A stretch of 64,000 nucleotides of DNA from Magicicada septendecula (GCA_034769895.1 CM068373.1:25134120-25198119); one strand, 5' to 3'. Counted from the stretch's first letter, positions 1 to 12,400 are shown. The notes: generated by a model from the sequence alone, not told the origin. Program-made: numbers and translations.

Positions 1-52
1 ATTCTTCTGGAACATTCGATAAAAACGTAGATTCTTCTGTAGTGTCGTAACA
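1..52 (-). mobile_element. Gypsy-type LTR fragment, cut by the window edge
   Basis: The first 52 bases match the end of the minus-strand solo LTR at 37663-38209: both run through an ATTCTTCTGG block to a terminal GTCGTAACA. Read on the minus strand, this is the first ~50 bp of an LTR that starts TGTTACGAC. The rest lies outside the window, so solo and full-length elements cannot be told apart. The flanking TATA fits the AT-rich sites used by the other copies. Confidence 0.7.
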
Positions 53-309
53 TATATAACGAAGACATGTTATACTTAGACCTTTAGTGCAAAACGTGTT
101 AAATTCGACATAAACCCAAGTTAAATTCCAAGAACTTTAAATATAATAAAACGTATAGCCTATAACATTTTAAAACTTTTAAATCTATGGTTTAATCTCT
201 TAAACTGAAAATTTGAGTGGACTTATACTTTTTATACTTACCATAACTTTTCACATGTGTATATAGGCGCGCGTGTTGTTGTGTATGCAAATATTAATTT
301 TGATGGACA
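53..309. other. Unassigned AT-rich DNA
   Basis: Nothing recognisable here; a short open frame beginning at 257 runs into the inverted repeat that follows and is not supported as a gene. Confidence 0.5.
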
Positions 310-645
310 ATGGGTTAGATACCTAATTATATTATCCTTCACGCAACTTCGGTCGTTAGATAAGAGGCGTTTCGGGTTCACAGTTCCATCTTCAGGAGAA
401 AATCACTCGAGGCGAGCTCGTCGTTTCAGTACAGTTTTATTTTCTCGACAATGCGCATCGTGGTCTCGTGCTGTACGAGTATATAATGAATTCAGTGTTT
501 TTATGTGGGTGTTAATTGTTATCTACTGACAAGCTCGCCTCGAGTGATTTTCTCCTGAAGATGGGGGACTGTGAACCCGAAAGGCGTCATACCTAACGAC
601 CGAAGTACCATGAAGGAAAATATAGTCGGGTATCTAACCTATTCT
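310..645. repeat. Foldback repeat, ~110-bp arms, with degenerate hammerhead-like cores
   Basis: The left arm (about 310-420) is the reverse complement of the right arm (about 531-645), with a ~110-bp spacer. Both arms contain a CTGAAGA box followed about 15-17 nt later by GAAA: right arm on the plus strand near 553-590, left arm on the minus strand near 366-398. This resembles the hammerhead cores elsewhere in the window. Each arm has different damage in the short stem III: GAAACGCCTC on the left and GAAAGGCGTC on the right, against GAAACGCGTC in better copies. Stem II is poor, so activity is doubtful. No coding capacity. Confidence 0.75.
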
Positions 646-1380
646 CAATTAATTACTGCAACTTGGAGACCACAAACAATGAATAAGTAATTTTGAGTCC
701 CTGTGATTCAAACAGCAGGTTTAATTATAATTTTGCTGCTCATTGTTAGAAATAAAAATAACTTAGCTTACTAAAGCTACGTGTTAGTAATAACATTCTT
801 AAAAGTGATGGAAATTGCTACAAAATACAACGAGTCACCCAAGCTAACTGACATTGATTATAAAGTGTACAATTATGAATACTACCTTACCACCTTACTT
901 CACAAGTCAGTCAATTTCATTTTGACTTAATTTACTAAAGTTTGACATTTTCACCGTGTACACAGCGGTACTTTTGGTAAAATAAAAACATTTCTGATAA
1001 ACACCTTCATATGTTGAGTGAGACGTAAAAATTAATGTTGTTACGACAAATACAGAAAGCTCTCGAACAGTGGAGTGTCGTTGTACACGATTCTCGGCTA
1101 GCCAAGCAGGTGCAGGGCCTGTGTCAAAACATTGCAAAAAGGTATCATTCCAGATTGTTCTAGTACTTGTAAGTAAGCAAAAATTTCCGGCACGCCGCCG
1201 AAAGAATGGGACATATGCGGACTATGCATAAGCAACAGCGGACGGCTTCGAATGTAGTTATTAAACCTCCCGAGACTTTAGAGTGCGGATCAAGTTGTTG
1301 AGGAAAGAGATTTACTGTGTTATAATTCGTGTGGAGCTGTTAATAGTTGACATTATTATTGCTTGTAGAGAAAATTAACT
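646..1380. other. Unassigned AT-rich DNA
   Basis: No convincing gene or repeat boundary seen. The small minus-strand frame at 907-1137 has no recognisable motif. Confidence 0.5.
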
Positions 1381-2072
1381 TTATTTTTATTTTATTTTTT
1401 TTACAATCTACTCATTTCACAGAGTAATAAGTAAAAGTGATGTATAAGTGGTCACTTGAGTTGGGAATCATCCAGCGATGATTACCACGTTCACCGCGTC
1501 AGGTCATCTGGCCACTGTCTCTTCAGCCTTCTTACATCCAGTGATGGATTGAGGTGATCGTTGATCAGGTTACTGCTGTGTCCTATGTTGCGGTTCCTGT
1601 ACTTAGCGGCGTGCATCTTGATGACCTCAGAAATGTATGGAATGTTGAGGTCTTTGTGAAGAGTATAATTAGAGATGAACCAGGGAGCATTCGTTATGCA
1701 GCGCAAGATTTTTGACTGAACTGTCTGCAGAATCTTTGTGTTGGAAGGTTTAGTGCAGCCCCACAATTCTCTACCGTTAGTCCAGATTGGTCTGAGCACA
1801 GCTTTATATATGATTACTTTGTTTGCGAGAGACAGTTGAGATTTTCTACCTATGAGCCAGTACATTTGCCTACCTTTTAAGTTGAGTTGTTGTTTCTTAG
1901 CCTGAATGTGGGCTTTCCATGTTAATTTGTCGTCCAAATGCAACCCCAGGTATTTAACTTCTGATTTTATAGGTATGGGGTCAACGTTTATAGTGACTTG
2001 TGGACAAGAGCTACGTTTCATGGTCGAATTATTGTACAAGAGTATCTTGTTTATTTCACATTGTTATTTGTG
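1381..2072 (-). pseudogene. Jockey-like LINE, 3' end of the reverse-transcriptase ORF
   Basis: The 182-residue open frame (stop at 1491) carries the C-terminal RT/thumb signature of Jockey-clade LINEs: VKYLGLHLDDKLTWKAHI near its start, then the region around YKAVLRPIWTNGRELWGC. The frame stays open upstream of the first ATG to about 2070, where it meets an LTR fragment, so the annotated start is not a true start. Beyond the stop, a ~100-nt 3' UTR ends in an A-rich tail (minus-strand reading of 1381-1405). The copy is heavily 5'-truncated: the APE endonuclease and RT catalytic core are missing. Inert remnant; clade call from motif similarity only. Confidence 0.85.
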
Positions 2073-2165
2073 ACTAACTAAAGCTGGTAATTAGTGAATT
2101 TTTTGGTGTCAGTATTTTGTTTCCACTGTACCATACGACTATCCGTGAGACAGTGGAAACAATAT
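2060..2165 (+). mobile_element. Fragment of the 3' half of a Gypsy-type LTR
   Basis: Shares the block AAAGCTGGTRATTAGTG and the segment reading TTTCCACTGTACCATACGA with the LTR ends at 5360-5448 and 46980-47063. The last ~20 bases are diverged. It abuts the truncation point of the neighbouring Jockey-like LINE. Confidence 0.65.
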
Positions 2166-2368
2166 CCATCTCAATAAAACCAGCTTTTCCCCCACCGTCA
2201 ACTGTGCGTCCGTGTGTCATCTGTCATAACTCTCTTACCTTTGCATATTCTCCTAAATTCTACCGATGTCTTCAGAGTATTGTCATCTTGAAGATACAAA
2301 CTGTAATGCACGAACCATGTTTGGTCATTATTAAAATTTAAAAATTCTTTCGTCTGTATTAATATATA

Positions 2369-2442
2369 TTTTATAATCACTTAGCCTCAAGATGTTTTCT
2401 CCCTATTTGGAGAAACATCTTGAGGTAAAGTCATTATAAAAT
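2369..2442. repeat. Near-perfect hairpin
   Basis: Arms 2369-2402 and 2409-2442 are inverted copies (inner part CTCAAGATG...CATCTTGAG) around a 6-nt loop; weaker AT-rich pairing extends outwards. A small foldback or MITE-like repeat without coding capacity. Confidence 0.7.
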
Positions 2443-2449
2443 GTATATT

Positions 2450-4245
2450 ATATACATCAAGAAACGAACTGTAGCAGAAAGTGTTTGAATTAATATATAC
2501 TTGTATAATAGCGATTTCCTCACATAACGATATAATGTGTTGTATAATAGATCCTTTATATTGACCTGACACTGTGTCGACTTAAACACTAACTTTTAAG
2601 ACGTTTCTTTGTACATTTTAACTTAAACTCAAGAAAACTACCTTCTTAAGCGATTCCAATTGTCATATTTTTATAAATGGAGAAACATTTTTACGGCATA
2701 ATATTTGAACACTTTCTCACTTTGTTCCTGTCACACTTTCACTTTGAGGAGCCTGTAAAGGAATCCTCTTTCCTTTTTTTTATGAAACAGCCATTTTTCT
2801 TATAGAGTTGAAAACATTTCATTTTTAGAAGAATTTTTTTTATTTCTTTTTTATTTCTGTACACAATAGTTTCGGAGCAACCGTTTCTACCTACAGCAAA
2901 GTTAAAATTAAAGTTAGTTTCTGACTTTTAAAGTTTTAAATATCCAGCCACGTTAACAATAATTTTTCTGGTTTGGGTTATTTATAGATTCGTTTCATTT
3001 CAGTCTCATTTTCAATGACAATGTAATTTATGAAATAATCGTCAACAATAGAATACACTAACAATGAAATTTAGTACAATACAGCAACGATAACAATCCT
3101 TTCTAATAAAAGCATTTTCGTTAAATCGGCATAAACTAAGGTGCATAACACTCTAAGGAGTACTAATTATCATATAAATATAGTAAGTACAACTAAAAAA
3201 TTTGTAAGGAAATTTATGAAAACGCCAATAAATTACTGTAAATAAAATCGCACATAGAAACAACGAATTTGCGTAACAGGCTGAAAGGTTTATAAATCAT
3301 AAATTGACAGGATTATCAATTATTCGTAACAACATTAAAGATTTCTTCTACGAATATGACAAAAGTAGGAGGAGCGCACTTTGTCTACGATAAACCCACA
3401 GTACACTTATGAATACATGAGCAAACCTACAATAATGTATGATACGATAGTTCTGTTCTACCAAGAGTTGAATATACTAGCTTATGGACTCTCAAAACAA
3501 AACGTACACAATAAAAGTACATGCAGTGCAGACTATATATTCTAGTGAATGCACTGGGAACAAATACGTTTCCATTTGTATTCAGCAGTAGTCTACAATT
3601 TATATTGAAGCAAAGACATTCTTGTTTGTCTCTAGACAAATAGTACGGAGATTTTGTCACAGCGTTTTACCTCTGTGTTACTGGTATGTCAACGGCTCAC
3701 TGACGCCACTATGTTATATTATAAACTAATTTCTTGCATTCATAGTTTTCAAAAACCTATAAAATCACGTTTAAAAAAAGTTTTATAAAGACCATAGTGA
3801 ACTAGTGATAGTGAACATAGTGATCCCAATGTGTTTAACGAAAACCTCATTTTCTTTGTTTTCAATCTTACTTTTCTTTCTCGTATTTTTCTTCTGAAGT
3901 GTGTATATGATTCAGGTCCTCACATACTTTGTAAGCAGTAGAATTAAATTCTGTGCGATAAATCACGACAAATAAGAATTTCAAAGAATAAGAACTAACA
4001 ACAATTTATTATCACATTCATTAGTGTCACCATATACTTATTGTAGGCATGATTATGATTATATGTGGGTGAGCGCTCACTAGCTCACGTCGCTTTGTAT
4101 TATGATTAGGTTCACATATTTTTATGTTCTTTTTATCCTGCTGTAATAATATTTTTAATAGTCTCCGATCCGACGTGAGATATTTTATTTTTTGTTACCT
4201 CTTTTTAGAATTACCTATATTAATATCATAATTTTCCTATTCCTT
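2450..4245. other. Unassigned AT-rich DNA
   Basis: No gene, RNA gene or repeat boundary could be supported. A minus-strand frame at 3427-3660 (77 aa) has no recognisable motif. Confidence 0.5.
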
Positions 4246-4249
4246 CCTT

Positions 4250-4650
4250 CCTTAGTACTTTCCAATCTGAAGATTGGTTTGAAGCAGTCTCCACCCCGAT
4301 CTTCTCTGTGTCTTCCGTTTCGTCTCCTTATATTTCTTACATGACTAATAATCTGTTTCATATATTACTGGAGTCTCGGTCTTCCTTTTCCTTTATTCTC
4401 TTCTGTTATTATTTTTTTAATTTCTCGTTACGCATAATAAGGCCAATACGTTTAACACTCCTCTTTACAATATTTTGACAAAAACGTCTTGTTCGTCTAA
4501 CTCTAGTCAGGATCTCATCTTTAGTCACCGTGTCGAGCCATGTTTCGTTCAGTAATTGCCTATAACGCCATATTTCCAGTGCTTCAAGTCTTCTCCTTTC
4601 TTCTGTTCTAATATTGTCAACGTCTCACAATCATATAGAACTATGATCTA
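4250..4650 (-). pseudogene. LINE C-terminal remnant (RTE/CR1-like tail)
   Basis: Read on the minus strand, one frame gives ERRLEALEIWRYRQLLNETW and VTKDEILTRVRRTRRF, the post-RT signature of many insect LINEs (usual form: ERRLEAFEMW..RRML.ISW.D.VTNEEVL). A second frame gives a VETASNQSSDWK-type end near 4260. The frames are offset, so indels are present. No RT core remains. A clade-level call would need a database search. Confidence 0.75.
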
Positions 4651-4659
4651 TTTGGAACC

Positions 4660-4934
4660 ATCCAGGAAACTATTTCTGGTTTCTACGGCTATTTCTTTAG
4701 AAGTCACTAAATTTCATTTAATGTTAAGAGCAACTATAGCCTCTCAAATCCTTATCCAAATTTTCGTTTTACTTCTTCCCATTAGTTAATATATTAATTT
4801 TTAATTACTAGACAAAAAAAGTATCCCATTTTATTTAAAAGGACGGTTACCGCTTTCTTGATATTAGTAATTCTAGTCTCGATGTTGTTTAATTCTTGTA
4901 ACTATTCATGCGTTGAAGTATTAAGTAAGGATAT
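4660..4934. other. Unassigned spacer
   Basis: Nothing recognisable between the LINE tail and the Gypsy LTR. It ends in ATAT immediately before the LTR. Confidence 0.5.
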
Positions 4935-5448
4935 TGTTATGACATCACAGAATAATCTACGTGGTTCTCTAATGTTCCAGAGGAATCCGGCTATAATGTT
5001 GCGTCCTTATGTGATGTCAACATGCGCTCGCGTGACTTTGCCAGACTGTGGCGTGCGCGCTGTGTCAAGGCCCCAATCAATTACGTCGTAATATACAGCT
5101 AATATGTGGTACGTGGAATAATCTAGATTTTTGATGGGGTATAAATAAAAGTACTCAGGGACGCTCAGTTCAGTTATTACAAGTGATTACTGTGTGCGTT
5201 CAAGTGGTTATTGTGGCGAAGTGTTGTGTTTTATAATCGGGCGGTATAATTGTAAGACAATTGTGTTTTATATGAGTTGACATTTTATTGCGTGTAAACA
5301 ATTTTTATTTTATTTGTTTTAAGAGACTGTGTTGTTAATTACGAACTGTTTGACTGTGATAATTAAAGCTGGTGATTAGTGACTTAATTTGTGTCTTGTA
5401 TTTTGTTTTCCACTGTATCATACGACGATCAAGTAGACCGTCGTAACA
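4935..5448 (+). mobile_element. 5' LTR of a Gypsy-type retrotransposon
   Basis: 514 bp beginning TGTTATGACATC and ending GTCGTAACA, with TG...CA termini. A TATA box and an initiator-like TCAGTT lie in the middle. Relatives occur at 1-52, 2060-2165, 20768-21233, 36181-36709, 37663-38209, 46556-47063 and 61528-62281. The sequence just upstream is ATAT, like the flanks of several of those copies. The 3' LTR of this element is absent from the window because the body is truncated near 7170. Confidence 0.85.
5140..5147 (+). promoter_or_regulatory. TATA box of the Gypsy LTR
   Basis: TATAAATA follows a GGGG run and sits ~20-30 bp upstream of a TCAGTTCAGTT initiator-like stretch. The same GGGGTATAAATA arrangement recurs in the LTRs near 36431 and 61959, which supports a conserved core promoter. 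Confidence 0.6.
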
Positions 5449-5449
5449 G

Positions 5450-5464
5450 TGGTGTCAGAAGTGG
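5450..5464 (+). other. Primer-binding site, probably for tRNA-Leu
   Basis: TGGTGTCAGAAGTGG starts one base after the LTR end. A TGG-initial 15-mer at this place is the usual minus-strand primer site. The sequence resembles the complement of a tRNA-Leu 3' end, but the tRNA assignment is from memory of tRNA-Leu acceptor sequences and not tested. Confidence 0.6.
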
Positions 5465-5538
5465 TAAAGAACCATTAATAGTGGAAACAGTCGACACTTT
5501 GTACAAGACGAGTGTAATTCGTAATTAATCGGTAAACA

Positions 5539-6594
5539 ATGAATGCCAGTCAGATGATGGAAAATTTGCAGGCGCTGCTGTTGCAGACAGAGAAACGACG
5601 ACGACAGGACGCTGAGGAAGCAGAGAAAAGACGCCGACAGGATTCGGAAGAAGTAGAAAGACGACAAAAATGAGAAAGAAGACAAGAAAGAGAAGAATCA
5701 GAAAAACGACAGGATGAGAAAGCGGAAGAGAGGCAGAAAACTTTACTCCTGGAAACAGAAGAAAGACAAGCACGCTTCCTCGAGTTGGAAGGACAACAGA
5801 GAGAGAAGGACAAGGAATGATAAAGACAGAGAGAGACACAGAAATAAAGTCAATAGAGAAAGTCACCTCGCCTGCTGTTGGGACAGTTAATGTCAAGGCC
5901 CCAACCTTTGATAGAACCATGCACTGGTCGACGTATTTACGCCAATTCGAAGCCGCCACATGCGCAAATAATTGGACAGATAAAGACAAGGCAGTTTCAT
6001 TTGTTCTCGCTTTGAAACGACCTGCCGCAGAACTACTACAGATAGTGTCATTTTAAAGCCAGAACACATATGCCAAATTGGTAAAAGCTCTAGGATTACG
6101 GTATGGTGATAAACATTTGCGAGATTTGTACTGCACGCAGTTGAGAGCAAGGCGGCAGCATTCAGGGGAGAGTATTCAAGAGTTTGAAGCAAATATCGAC
6201 AGATTAATTAGACTGGCATATCCTAACGCGCCATAAGATTTCCGAACAAGGTTTTCCTATTGCTATGCAGACATTTACTGCTGGTGTCCTAGATAATGAA
6301 CTACAGCAAATGTTACGAATAGCAAGACACCAGAACAGTGCGTACGCCATGGTACATGCCTTGCATTCGAGGCCGAAAAGTCAGCGTCTGGTTGGGCAAA
6401 TCATAAAGTGTACGCTAAAAGATCGCGTCGACACGGACGATGAAGAAGAAGACCAAGGAACAGAGACCCAACGAGCCTCGCCACAGAGTAATGTAAGAAA
6501 AGATGGAAGACCGAAATGTTATCGATGTGGGAAAGGTGGACATCTACAACGAGATTGTCGGGTTAAAGTTCAGCAGCAGGGAAACGAGCAGTAG
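5539..6594 (+). pseudogene. Gypsy gag, broken by stops and frameshifts
   Basis: The putative start at 5539 opens a frame rich in E, K, R and Q with repeated KRRRQD-type units, probably a coiled coil, that meets a stop after about 45 codons near 5670. The frame continues beyond that stop. A further open piece (5817-6053) holds the capsid-like segment MHWSTYLRQFEAATC. The next part (about 6060-6230) has ESIQEFEANIDRLIRLAYP. The last part (6265-6594) ends with one CCHC zinc knuckle, CYRCGKGGHLQRDC. Order and motifs are typical of Gypsy-type Gag: RNA binding and particle assembly. At least three disruptions make this copy non-functional. Confidence 0.85.
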
Positions 6595-6599
6595 TCGGT

Positions 6600-7170
6600 A
6601 CAACGGGGCGTGTGCTGCCTAACTGGAAGAACGAAGCCCCGCAATTTCTACACTTCAGAAAAACAGCGGGAGCTTGGTAGTTACCGGATTTGTTCAAGAA
6701 AGGCCAACCTCGATTACAGTTGACACAGGCGCAACAGTTTCCATTGTGCGCCCCGATGTGGTTAAAAATCTTAAGCCAATCTGTTGCTCTTGCAGCTTGT
6801 GAACAGCTACTGGACGGCCTGTAAAAGTGTTTGGAAAAGTGGAGATACGCCTACGCCTCGGTCGTCTTGAGTTTGATCATCAAGTACTCGTTGTAGACAT
6901 TGTGGATGAACAATTCTTGGTGTGGACGTTATGAACACATATGGATTTATAGTCGACTTCAATAACAATGTCTTGAGAATCGGAAAAAATGAGGTAATGC
7001 TCTCCACAATGAATACATCAGAAAAATCGATGGACAGTAACTGTTCCAGAAAACTCCGAAAAATCATCATGGTTAAAACCGAGGTAGATACTAGGGGCAA
7101 CCTGTGGTCTATATTCGAACCCCAGCTAGTCAGCACATCGGGCATACTAAATGCCAGAAGTTTAGACTAA
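6600..7170 (+). pseudogene. Gypsy pol start: aspartic protease remnant
   Basis: Directly after gag, a frame around 6669-6780 contains ITVDTGATVSIVRPDVV, the D-T-G active-site loop of a retroviral-type aspartic protease that would process the polyprotein. It needs a frameshift near 6668 to connect with the preceding frame and ends in a stop near 6808. A later frame (6922-7170) follows the protease region but has no RT motif. RT, RNase H, integrase and the 3' LTR are absent, so the element was truncated here or interrupted before a GT/GA microsatellite. Confidence 0.75.
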
Positions 7171-7235
7171 TAGAAAAACAAAATATTGATCTTCACAATT
7201 TTAAACTTAGTAGAAATGTGTGCGTCAGCGAACTA

Positions 7236-7366
<131 letters not shown>

Positions 7367-7830
7367 TGAGTCAGACAAAGTTGGTAGAAGGCAGTTAACT
7401 GCAGCAGTTAGTCTCCGTTATGCAATGAATTATTCTCACACGTACCAAGTATATTGATGACGTACAAATACCATTATATCAATATTTATTTTATATTGAT
7501 TTTGTTTATATTCCAGTTTTATTCTTTTATATGTATTACGGCTATTTCATTTAGTCAAATTACAAATGGGCGAAAACTTTTCTCAAGCTCCTGGAAGAAA
7601 TATTCAAATATTATGACATCAATTGAGTCAAATCTATCCATTTCGTGAAACACAAAATAGAATACAAAGGTTGTTTTCCATTAATCTAAAGAATACATCG
7701 GGATATAACCCTTTACATCAAAAGTATAAAAGGACCAACCTCTGAGGAAAGGTATTCTAGATATTACAACACAAGTGTTCAATGCAGCATTAAGTAGTCA
7801 TCATCATTATCTTCAAGGAATAAACCAAGG
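7367..7830. other. Unassigned AT-rich DNA
   Basis: No feature supported. Confidence 0.5.
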
Positions 7831-7834
7831 ATGG

Positions 7835-8200
7835 TTTATTCCCGTCTCAAACAAGCAAAGATTAGAGCTGGCCACACCAGGGCTTCCTAGGACGTCCCAA
7901 ACCTCTCCATCGCATAGTATATAGTTCTATAATTGTTTGGGGATGCGGCAGTCATCCATTCAGCAAATATATCGCCACCAATTCAACCGATTCTGGGCAA
8001 TCCTGTCCAGTATATTCATAATATTCAGTTCCTGCCGAATATCTGTGTCTCTTCTATGATCATGGAGAGTATACACTGCCACGTGCCTGAGAAATCTCAT
8101 TTCAGCCGCTTGGATGCGACTGGCTACGGTTTTCTTTAAAGTCCAATTCTCAGACCCATAATGAAGTGTGGGAAGGGCCATCACCTTGTAGAATTTTAGG
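7835..8200 (-). pseudogene. LINE 3' tail, family A, copy 1
   Basis: The minus strand encodes SRIQAAEMRFLRHVAVYTLH and then IMNILDRIAQNRLNWWRYIC before a stop, typical of the region after the RT domain in a common insect LINE group. A second copy of the same family lies on the plus strand at 14855-15240, with near-identical sequence across ~330 bp including the stretch just after the stop (MDDCRIPKQL in another reading). No catalytic residues are present. It is a truncated LINE end rather than a gene. Confidence 0.85.
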
Positions 8201-8204
8201 CCCT

Positions 8205-9400
8205 TTTCCTTTACTTGCTGACTTACAATATTATTGTAAATAATATAATAAACTTACAAAATTTATATAACTTTACTGATACCGTGTATGTATAAATTGG
8301 GGTTCAGGTGTAATCATAATAAGAGTAGTCTTTTTAGGAATCGTAATATGTTTTCATTTATTTATTCAATAAAAAAATATAAAAAAAATAGTATAATAAT
8401 AATATTTACTTCGCCATAAAATATTCATTATCTATTTCTTCAAGGTTTCTTTGTGGCCGTATACTCATCATAAAATTAGATTTTACATCTTATATCTTAT
8501 ATTAGCAATTTTATGTAAAACATTTCTTCATTATACCATAAATTCTCGACTACTCAGTCTGAATGTGTGCTTTATACATTTGTTAATATTTCCATTCTTA
8601 TTCTATAACTGACATACCATTTACGGCTTTATAATCATTTAAAAAAACTAATTGAATATTTCTAATTTATTTACTTTATATGCTTTCAATGAAAAAATTT
8701 AAAGTATTAAATCAATTGTTAATTCTCCAAGCAAGGATTTAAATTATTTTTAAATTGACTGTTTATCATTAAAGAAAATATCATTAAAGAAAATTCTTAT
8801 TACAAGTAAATTACATTCTGTTATCTCTATCTACATAATTTTTCTTTAATTTAAAATATTTTTTTAATAATGTCTTTCAATGTCTTTATTCTTTTATAAT
8901 TATAAATTGGTTTTTCGTCACCTCAATTCTGCAGATTGTCCCATATCCTCCAGTGATCCGTCGGTCATTTTTTACTGGATGTCCTCTTGCGTTTTCCGGT
9001 TCCACTGGTCGTCCTATCGTCTCTCGTCCTTCATGGTCCCATCGGCTGGCTGTAGAATGGAATGATGTGTTGCTCTGGATCGGCTGCTGTTGTTATATAA
9101 ACCGCCTCTATTGCTCTGCGTATCGTTCCTCTGCTTGATGTTCTCTTGCCATCTGTCTAGAGTGTAGATGTTTGTCGTTGTAGACTGTTTGTAGATAATT
9201 GTAGTTACAGTTCTTTTTTTATTACTTGAACTAACTTGTGTAACCCCACTTTGACTTTAGCAGTTATAAAAAAAAAATTATTTTTTTTTGAGAAAAAATT
9301 TTTTTTTTTTTTTTTTGTAAAGAGGGGCCACAAGTTAATTATAACTAGGCTAAAGCCTAGAGAAGGCAAAATGCGCTGGATCCAGTGAGACGGGACTTGC
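8205..9400. other. AT-rich DNA with a GC-richer block near 8930-9150
   Basis: About 8320-8880 is almost pure AT. The GC-richer block that follows resembles in style, but is not clearly homologous to, the block at 50170-50420, which also abuts an AT-rich stretch. Homopolymer runs occur at 9266-9317. No gene is supported. Confidence 0.4.
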
Positions 9401-12400
9401 AATGAAAACTCAAGAATTAAACAATTAACAAATCCTTTTTATTATTCTATCTCATTAAACAATTAATAATAAAATAAATAAACCCAACAGTAATCTATAA
9501 TTCCCCTTAAATAGTTAATTAAATAAAGTATACTTTCTCAACAAGGCCACCTGAAAATAATTATTGAAACCAAGAAAATAATTTGCTATGTCATTCTACC
9601 AATGAATTGAAATTTAAAACCATAACTAACCTTGAAATAAGCTTCCATTAAAATATTAATAAAATATAAAATTTATTTTATATGTTCCTTTTGGAATGCT
9701 TCATATAACTTAATGAAGATAAATGGTATTGATTCCTTGCTAATATTAATTACAAAAATAATTACTCAAACAAATTAAATAAATTTTAAAGGGTGACAAT
9801 TCATATACTTGTTATAAGGTTAAATAAAATAAATTATTTCCTTAAAGAAATGATCAGCAATGATTAATTGAGATAGAATACCTGTTATAAAAAATGAAAA
9901 GGATATAACTACATGACTCCATGTATTAACTTTCTTTTATAAAAAGACATTGCACAAATAAAACCCTATAATCAAAGTCCCCACCAAAAATACACTAAAT
10001 GCATACTACTTATAACCCCCAAAATGTACACACAAATATACATACATAACATGTTCCACGACACAAATACATTATACAATAGTATACAATAAAATATACA
10101 TAAAGGTGTCTTGCCACGCCCTTTTTATATTACCCTCATGGTGTATATAAATCCTTACTTTTTCTTTATAATTATCCCTGTTAGGATGACAAATTTATTT
10201 TTATATTACCCTCATGGTGTGGGTTGATTACACATCAGGTGTATAAGAGAATGCTTAAGCACACAGTAGTCCCCAGGACATAATAAAATTCAAAACTAAG
10301 TGCCTAAGTGGCTAAGTGGCTAAGTGCCTAATTACAGTGAGAAATTAAAAATATTGAAAATAATGAACGCCCCCCAGTTATCATAAATAATTTAAAGAAT
10401 TTATATATACCGAAACATGGCCAATTAATAAAAATAGAAATATTGCATAATATTATAACCCTATGAAAAATACACTTGGCACAGAGACGGACATGTTAAT
10501 ATCTTGATGATTCATCTTTCAACTTGTCTCAACAAACAAGTTGAAAGGTGTTTCGACATGTATTCCTTCTGGTTGAAACTTGTTGAAAATGCACCTACCT
10601 CCCCAGTAATTTTTTATACAAAAGAATAAAACTGATTTTTAAATTAAGAAAATATATATATATATACTACTGAATTGAACACAATAAATTACTAATAGCC
10701 AGAATGACTTAAAATCTGTAAGGAAACCCCTATAATGAAATAAATGGAAAATCTATGCTGAATGTGAACTGTGTAAAGCATGCCAGTCTCTGGCTGACAA
10801 TTTTACCAGAAATACACTGAAATTTACAATTAATTTAACACCCAGTCCACACACTAAACTGTCCCATCAATTGGGAATCTAAATGAATGTTTAAAACTTG
10901 AAATGTAGTAGCTGACAGATGTATATAACTGGTCACTGGGTATGATTGAGTGTTGACTCTATGTGTAATTAATAATTGGTTTTGTATCACCTGATTTCAT
11001 TCATGAAGGGTATTATGGAGGTGACATCTCGTGGCCGACATTTTAGATGTTCGTGTGGTCGTCCAAATTCATCCGGTAGCGAAGTGGAGAGCTTAGGATG
11101 TTAAATGTTCAGCCATGTAGTAGGTCTTGTTCTCGTCTGTGCAGTAGACCCTAATTACACCATTATATTTTTTTAGTCAGAGTACACCACACAATGTCCC
11201 ACTAAAGTTTGCACACCCTCCAAAATACATATATATATAGTCAACACCTCTATTGAGCTACTTAATTAAACTTGGTAAAATTTATATGGCCAACATGCCT
11301 TATTTGAAAATCTTTACAACAGTTATTCTTTATAACAGTAATTCTTCCTAATATTAACTTCACACAATGTGAATTACCCTGTTTGTAATTTGGCAATTAA
11401 TTATGGCTTTGTACCATCTCATAAACTTTATACTTAGCGTGAATATGTAGATACCACGTGGTTAAGGTTAATTCAAATACATAGTTTTTTTTTATTACAG
11501 AAAATAATATGAATTGGACATTATTTACTTTCAAAACGTGCCTGAGTAAGTTACCAGATATTAATAAGGTTTTACTGTTAATTGTAGCAAAACTTATATA
11601 CCACTTAAACTAACTACGCATTGTGCAATAAAATAGTGGTGTACCACGAATCTCATTACATCGATGTTAGATAACTTTTAATCTTAAATATTTTGTATTC
11701 AATATACTTTACCTTTTAGTGCCGAAATTCTGACACTTGAATGGAATGTTTTATAAAGTTATAAAAACTTTACCAACACATAGCGTATTGCACAATGCAC
11801 GATGCAACAGGTGAACAGATTGAACTTCCTCAGGCTTACTAAAAAAACTGTTTTCTCCAGTAAAATATTGTAGTTAATTAATATGAAAGTAATTGAGACT
11901 TACCGCAGTCGTTTACAGAATTATCTCGACATAGTTGGAAGAACGGCAAGTGTTGAGATCTTCATTTCTCTACCGGAGAAAATAATGGCGACCGTCAGCC
12001 ACAGAGTATTTTGTCAGACAACTTTGTCAGAAAATCCCTTTTCTTGTCCGTTTGCGTAGCGTAGTTGACGCCAGGAAGCAGCACCTGAAGTTTTCATACT
12101 GCCGCGGACAGTCGGCAGGTGCCGACACCGATCACGCAGTGTAGAGTAGAAATCGGTAGTGCTTATATTTTCACGGGTAGGGTGCAGCACTAATTACAGC
12201 ATTGTAATTCCGTACTGCCTATAGCTACAGTTCGTATATCATGTCGTTTCGCGCCGTCTTTCCGCTAGATATCAGCCCACTCTCCAATTGTAAGATAACT
12301 GAAATCTGCTGAATCTTTTTGACTCAGCACACTTGTTGTCCGTAATAATTTATAAATAAAAGATACCGTCGATATTGGACATAGCGTTTAACTATGTCTG

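Noticed and set aside
5455-5989. Minus-strand 154- and 87-codon serine/leucine-rich frames
   Set aside because: Shadows of the E/K/R-rich gag coding strand.
8930-9150. Homology between the GC-richer blocks at 8930-9150 and 50170-50420
   Set aside because: Only similar composition and setting next to AT-rich DNA; no convincing alignment by eye.
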